From an uncultured bacterium (GTDB taxonomy: Bacteria; Verrucomicrobiota; Kiritimatiellia; RFP12; UBA1067), in contig CACXPT010000012.1 of the NCBI GenBank assembly GCA_902769585.1, forward strand, positions 1-32,430: a stretch of DNA of 32,430 nucleotides, read 5' to 3'. A program made the position numbers and the translations under genes. The stretch's first letter is position 1. Each line of letters starts with the position of its first letter. Positions 30,628 through 32,430 of this stretch are shown piece by piece. The notes under the pieces were generated by a model. That model did not search any database. It was given only the letters and a program-made list of their open reading frames with translations, and was not told the DNA's origin.

Positions 30628-32066
30628 AGCGCCTCACCCATTCCTAGCATCTCCTGCGCAGAGATCGTCCATCCGAAATAGCCATCGGCGGTCACGCGCT
30701 TGGAGAGTCGACCGTCATAGACGAGCACGGGAACGACGGATACGGTTCGAGACGTTTTCAGCTTCGCCATCTTTTCCTCGACATCCGTGACAACCCATTC
30801 GCCGATGGAATCCCTGCGCTTGATTTCCACAACATAATGCATCCGCCGCGTCTGGATTAGGAGATCTATCTGGCAACCCGCCGAACGTGTCGTTGGATGC
30901 TGCACATACGGTGCCGCTGAAAGGATCAACGTCTGGTCAAGGCCGATACGCCGGATGATTTCGCGGAGATTGCCATGTACAAGACTCTCGAACTGAAGCC
31001 CCAGCACGGCATCCCATCCGGGCAGCTGCGCAAGCGACACGAACGAGAACGTGCCTTTGGCGATCAGCTCCCGGTTCGGCTCGATGTATTTGAGGTAGAA
31101 CCGTGTGTAGTTGTCGGAGATGCGGTAACGAACGATGTTCGACCTTTTGCCCGTACAGGGATTCAATCCGGTGTCTTTTGCGACGAATCCAGCCAACTCC
31201 AGTTCGTCCAAATAGCCGGAAAGATGTCCGTTGTTTTCCAGTCCCAGCGTTTCGGCGACTTCCGTTGGCGTCTTGTTGCCGTCTCTCAGAGACATCAATA
31301 TCCGCTTCTTAAGTCCGAGATTCGCATCAAGCGCGTCGTTGAATATCTCGTCAAATTCTTCCACGAGCAAAGCTCCAGGCGTAAAGCACAGTCTCTTGAT
31401 GTTCTCGTCGGCGGACAACGCGGGATCGATGTTTTCAAGATATTTGGGGACACCTCCGGCTACTGACAAGACGTCGATAATGTCCGTGCTCGATGCCCGA
31501 CATCCTCCCCTGCGCCAGAATGCGGCACACTCGCGCATGGACAGCTCCGGGATGAGCAGGTTGAGTGATGGACGCCCGACGAACCCCTTGCTTTTGAGAA
31601 TCTTCTTGTCAATCCAGCTGGAGACGGAGCCGCAGAGTACCATGATCAGCTTCGGATTCTTCGAGAACCTGTTGTCCCATGCATACTTGAGTTCGCCGGG
31701 GAATGTGACGTCAAACTTTCCCATCCAGGAGATCTCGTCAATCAAGAGAACCGTCTTCTCGCGAGGATTCAAGACCTTCGCCAGACGGGCAAACGCCTTG
31801 AACCAGTTTTCCAGCCGCGTGTCTTCGCAACCTGTTTGCTCTGCCAGCTGTTGGGCAAAGGCGTTGAGTTGGGTTTCATTCGTGACGCCGGGTTGAGGCT
31901 CAATGCCCTCCAGTTTGATAAATCGGACACGATTTCTTCTTGCGAACTCTTCAATCAGCGTCGATTTCCCAATCCGCCGCCGCCCCCGACAGGTTACAAG
32001 CGATGCGACAGGCTTGCGCCAAAGCGCTTTTAATTGTTCAAGTTGCTCTTCTCTTCCAACGAACAC
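30624..32066 (-). CDS. AAA ATPase with DUF234-type nuclease-like C-terminus
   Basis: 480 aa. GTG 32066 is the start, with GGAGG 6 nt upstream. The N-terminal MFVGREEQLEQL and TCRGRRRIGKSTLIEEF (Walker A, about 28-36), with TVLLIDEISWMGKF (Walker B), match the archaeal-type ATPase family PF01637. A winged-helix middle (LGLKKRILMSLRDGNKTPTEVAETLG) and the C-terminal YVVEIKRRDSIGEWVV match DUF234 (PF03008), thought to be a PD-(D/E)XK nuclease-like fold with the E-x-K motif. Function is not established. Its stop overlaps the ATG of the beta-helix/esterase gene, so it heads that operon, although the two have no obvious link. It has a strong promoter. Confidence 0.87.
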   Translation of the reverse strand: MFVGREEQLEQLKALWRKPVASLVTCRGRRRIGKSTLIEEFARRNRVRFIKLEGIEPQPGVTNETQLNAFAQQLAEQTGCEDTRLENWFKAFARLAKVLNPREKTVLLIDEISWMGKFDVTFPGELKYAWDNRFSKNPKLIMVLCGSVSSWIDKKILKSKGFVGRPSLNLLIPELSMRECAAFWRRGGCRASSTDIIDVLSVAGGVPKYLENIDPALSADENIKRLCFTPGALLVEEFDEIFNDALDANLGLKKRILMSLRDGNKTPTEVAETLGLENNGHLSGYLDELELAGFVAKDTGLNPCTGKRSNIVRYRISDNYTRFYLKYIEPNRELIAKGTFSFVSLAQLPGWDAVLGLQFESLVHGNLREIIRRIGLDQTLILSAAPYVQHPTTRSAGCQIDLLIQTRRMHYVVEIKRRDSIGEWVVTDVEEKMAKLKTSRTVSVVPVLVYDGRLSKRVTADGYFGWTISAQEMLGMGEAL

Positions 32067-32105
32067 AGACGACCTCCACGTGCCTTATATGGAAAAATCG
32101 AGTAA

Positions 32106-32134
32106 ATTATATCGCATACGCGCATGTCCGTCAA
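32106..32134 (-). promoter_or_regulatory. Sigma-70 promoter of the ATPase-led operon
   Basis: Minus strand TTGACG (32129-32134), exact 17-bp spacer, TATAAT (32106-32111). Predicted start near 32099, leader about 33 nt with GGAGG before GTG 32066. Confidence 0.75.
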
Positions 32135-32143
32135 TGGCATATC

Positions 32144-32178
32144 GGGCGAAGAATCTGCATTTAGCATATTCTTCGCCC
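32144..32178. terminator. Perfect 11-bp stem-loop downstream of the Gfo/Idh gene
   Basis: GGGCGAAGAAT (32144-32154) pairs with ATTCTTCGCCC (32168-32178) around a 13-nt loop, about 24 bp past the stop of the partial gene. There is no T run on either side, so it may be a factor-assisted terminator, an mRNA-stabilising hairpin or a regulatory site just upstream of the next promoter. Confidence 0.5.
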
Positions 32179-32201
32179 GTCATAAAACAGATCTTCTAGG
32201 G

Positions 32202-32430
32202 TTAGGCGTTTCCGCCCTTCACCGGCTTGTTCGAGAAGTCGAACTTGCCCATGTCGATCTCGTCGACAGTGAACGGCTGCGCGGTCTTCCATCCGCCGCG
32301 GGTGTAGTCCGGAAAGTCGATCGCGGAGGAACGCGCGTTGACGCTGCGCTCGGAGAGCTCCACGATCGACGAGTAGGTGGCGAGGTCGTACACGTCCGTG
32401 TCGAGCGGCAGGCCGTTCTGCAGGCAGTAC
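32202..32430 (-). CDS. Gfo/Idh/MocA oxidoreductase, C-terminal end (partial)
   Basis: The frame is open from the window edge to TAA at 32202-32204. The last 75 residues read [40 protein letters not shown] and YTRGGWK. This is the C-terminal signature of secreted Gfo/Idh/MocA proteins of the GH109-like kind (DVYDAA-x-W ... SVA-x-RS ... DFPDFTRG). They bind NAD and act on sugars, and some are alpha-N-acetylgalactosaminidases. Exact substrate unknown. The N-terminal NAD domain is outside the window. Confidence 0.8.
   Translation of the reverse strand, partial: YCLQNGLPLDTDVYDLATYSSIVELSERSVNARSSAIDFPDYTRGGWKTAQPFTVDEIDMGKFDFSNKPVKGGNA

Noticed and set aside
1..32430. tRNA, rRNA, riboswitch, insertion sequence or phage genes
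   Set aside because: None was recognised by eye. A covariance-model search would be needed to exclude small RNAs in the leaders.

Overview
The window is GC-rich bacterial DNA, densely coded and mostly on the minus strand. Gene content suggests a polysaccharide-degrading gut or rumen bacterium of the Verrucomicrobiota / Kiritimatiellia / Lentisphaerae sphere. The clues are secreted beta-helix proteins, GH5- and CE15-like enzymes, exported Gfo/Idh/MocA oxidoreductases, SUMF1 (formylglycine-enzyme-fold) paralogs, a Ser/Thr kinase paired with an ECF sigma factor, AAA-ATPase/PD-(D/E)XK proteins and REP-like palindromes inside genes. The lineage is an inference from gene content; no rRNA or tRNA gene was seen.

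Layout. 1-115 (+): last 37 codons of a glycyl radical enzyme. 121-5664 (-): a putative operon of a PgpA/substrate-binding-protein fusion, a GH5-like glycosidase and a frameshifted beta-helix protein. 5735-7528 (-): AAA-ATPase/PD-(D/E)XK protein. 7584-7659: paired REP-like hairpins. 7711-13135 (-): three tandem secreted paralogs with a near-constant helical N-terminal half and a variable SUMF1 C-terminal half, behind a good promoter and a leader of about 165 nt. 13427-17680 (-): a tightly coupled four-gene operon of TPR membrane protein, lipoprotein, Ser/Thr kinase and ECF sigma factor. 17728-21121 (-): pcnB-like gene, a TPR membrane protein and a CE15-like esterase. 21205-22218 (+): family 2 glycosyltransferase. 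22226-23440 (-): Tat-exported M14 carboxypeptidase-like protein. 23556-24704 (+): compact MtaB/MiaB-type methylthiotransferase. 24886-25737 (-): secreted protein of unknown function with a clear terminator. 25910-32066 (-): a DUF234-type ATPase, a beta-helix/esterase fusion, an exported Gfo/Idh/MocA protein and a pectate-lyase-like beta-helix protein. 32202-32430 (-): end of another Gfo/Idh/MocA oxidoreductase.

How it fits together. Most genes serve extracellular glycan attack (beta-helix proteins, GH5, CE15 and other esterase, oxidoreductases, oligopeptide/oligosaccharide-type binding protein). In the middle sits what looks like an envelope signalling module: membrane TPR protein, lipoprotein, membrane kinase and sigma factor, immediately upstream of the SUMF1 gene family.

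The most unusual features are: (i) short repeats in frame inside coding genes, at two of these sites exactly where two protein domains are fused (a 35-bp, 34/35 inverted repeat in the PgpA/SBP gene; a REP hairpin in the beta-helix/esterase gene); (ii) a SUMF1 paralog that seems to have had its C-terminal domain swapped, leaving the old tail behind its new stop codon; (iii) a set of genes whose extended -10 box (TGGTATAAT-like) lies only 7-11 nt before the start codon, predicting leaderless or nearly leaderless mRNAs. No CRISPR array, insertion sequence, transposase, reverse transcriptase or RNA gene was found. No gap between genes exceeds about 300 bp; the longest (13136-13426) holds the SUMF1 promoter and leader.
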